From Bacteroidales bacterium (GTDB lineage Bacteria; Bacteroidota; Bacteroidia; Bacteroidales; UBA7960): DNA of 16,674 nt. Where the stretch lies: assembly GCA_003557765.1 (NCBI GenBank), contig PWNO01000221.1, forward strand, positions 1 through 16,674. Reading direction: 5' to 3'. The notes under the pieces are model-generated. The model saw only the letters and a list, made by a program, of their open reading frames with translations. It searched no databases and was not told where the DNA came from. The translations under genes and the position numbers were made by a program. Shown piece by piece: positions 16,100-16,674 of the stretch (positions within the stretch are counted from its first letter, which is position 1; the number at the start of each line of letters is the position of its first letter).

Positions 16100-16674
16100 A
16101 TGAAACTGCTTCTTCTAATAAGCTTTTTGTGTTTGTTTCCCACGCTGAGGGGCGAGAATGTCTTGAACCTTGTGGACCAAGTGGTCGAATATGATGAATT
16201 GATAAACTATGAGGTAACCCTGGATGGGAAATCATCTTTGCACCTCACAGGAGATATTGCATCCGTATCGGGAACCAGCTTTGATATTTTATCGGAGGAC
16301 AGCTGGATCTATTTTCACGCCATACTGCCATCTGATGTTGACAGTCAACTTTCTGCGCAAATATTTGTTGATGGCAACCCAGCTATTGTAAACCAGAATA
16401 TCCGCTTTGAGATATACCGCCACGGTACAGCCGTAATACCGCACGGGCCTGATTATCTGCCATTGACAGTATTTTCTGAACATGGGTTAACCGGCGATTC
16501 GAAACAGCTGGATCTATACACTTATCATCGTGCGGAGGAGCTTGGCGCTTTTAATGAGCAGATCAGTTCCTTTCGTTTGAAGAAGGGCTATAAGGCGACT
16601 TTTGCACAGGGTGAGCTGGGCGAAGGTTACAGCAGGGTGTTTATTGCCCAGGACGATGACCTGCTTGTGGAAGC
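16100..16674 (+). CDS. Exported protein of unknown function, N-terminal part, cut by window end
   Basis: The frame opens at ATG 16100 and stays open to the last base (191 full codons), so only the N-terminus is seen. MKLLLLISFLCLFPTLRG is a signal peptide with no lipobox. Residues 35-118 look like a beta-rich module (LHLTGDIASVSG, EDSWIYFHAILPSDVDSQ, then GTAVIPHGPDYLPLTVF). Residues 121-190 have a beta/gamma-crystallin-like pattern: F125-x4-L-x-G132-D-S, and N152-E-Q-I-S-S157, close to the Ca-binding motif N/D-N/D-x-x-S/T-S. GEGYSRVFIAQDDD follows. From memory, a similar N-terminal region precedes Glyco_hydro_cc (PF11790, GH128-like) catalytic domains in secreted bacterial proteins, so this may be the first backbone-cleaving enzyme of the PUL. 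That is unverified, and the catalytic part would lie beyond the window. Its place after the sulfatase supports a role in the same glycan pathway. Confidence 0.8.
   Translation, partial: MKLLLLISFLCLFPTLRGENVLNLVDQVVEYDELINYEVTLDGKSSLHLTGDIASVSGTSFDILSEDSWIYFHAILPSDVDSQLSAQIFVDGNPAIVNQNIRFEIYRHGTAVIPHGPDYLPLTVFSEHGLTGDSKQLDLYTYHRAEELGAFNEQISSFRLKKGYKATFAQGELGEGYSRVFIAQDDDLLVE

Noticed and set aside
1..16674. Mobile element, CRISPR, tRNA/rRNA or defence system
   Set aside because: No transposase, integrase, terminal repeats, regularly spaced repeats, RNA gene signatures or defence-protein motifs were seen; every large frame is explained by PUL functions.

Overview
The window looks like part of a Bacteroidota polysaccharide utilization locus (PUL) for a sulfated glycan. 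All genes are on the + strand and the locus runs off both ends. The phylum call rests on a hybrid two-component system (HTCS) regulator, two SusC/SusD pairs, a DUF1735-type surface lipoprotein, a Bacteroidota-type -7 promoter match (TAnnTTTG) and the absence of strong Shine-Dalgarno sequences. A free-living, possibly marine polysaccharide degrader is plausible because of the sulfatase, but genus and habitat cannot be read from this sequence.

Layout. (1) 1-3486: HTCS regulator lacking its N-terminus, with periplasmic propeller blades, Y_Y_Y domain, one membrane span, histidine kinase, receiver and AraC-type DNA-binding domain. (2) 3487-3618: the only sizeable regulatory gap, holding a TAnnTTTG match, a palindrome in the -33 region and a leader hairpin. 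(3) 3619-8645: first SusC/SusD pair. (4) 8687-13554: second, clearly divergent SusC/SusD pair. (5) 13575-14501: DUF1735/DUF4361-like lipoprotein, probably a surface glycan-binding protein of the second pair. (6) 14564-16027: S1-family, Ser-type sulfatase with a lipobox. (7) 16100-16674: start of an exported protein with a beta/gamma-crystallin-like stretch, cut by the window end. From susC1 onward the gaps are 20 to 72 nt and contain no convincing terminator, so one long operon is likely.

Inferred working model: the HTCS senses an oligosaccharide in the periplasm and activates the operon. The two SusCD complexes bind and import glycan fragments with help from the DUF1735 protein, and the sulfatase removes sulfate esters. 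No glycoside hydrolase or polysaccharide lyase is complete inside the window, so the backbone-cleaving enzymes must lie downstream (perhaps starting with the truncated last gene) or elsewhere.

Most worth a second look: the truncated terminal gene, two interleaved perfect 7-bp inverted repeats over the sulfatase stop codon, the tandem of unlike SusCD pairs, and the operator-like palindrome before susC1. I see no phage, IS element, CRISPR array, tRNA or rRNA, and no clearly new defence or mobile system; this is a fairly classical PUL with some unusual details.
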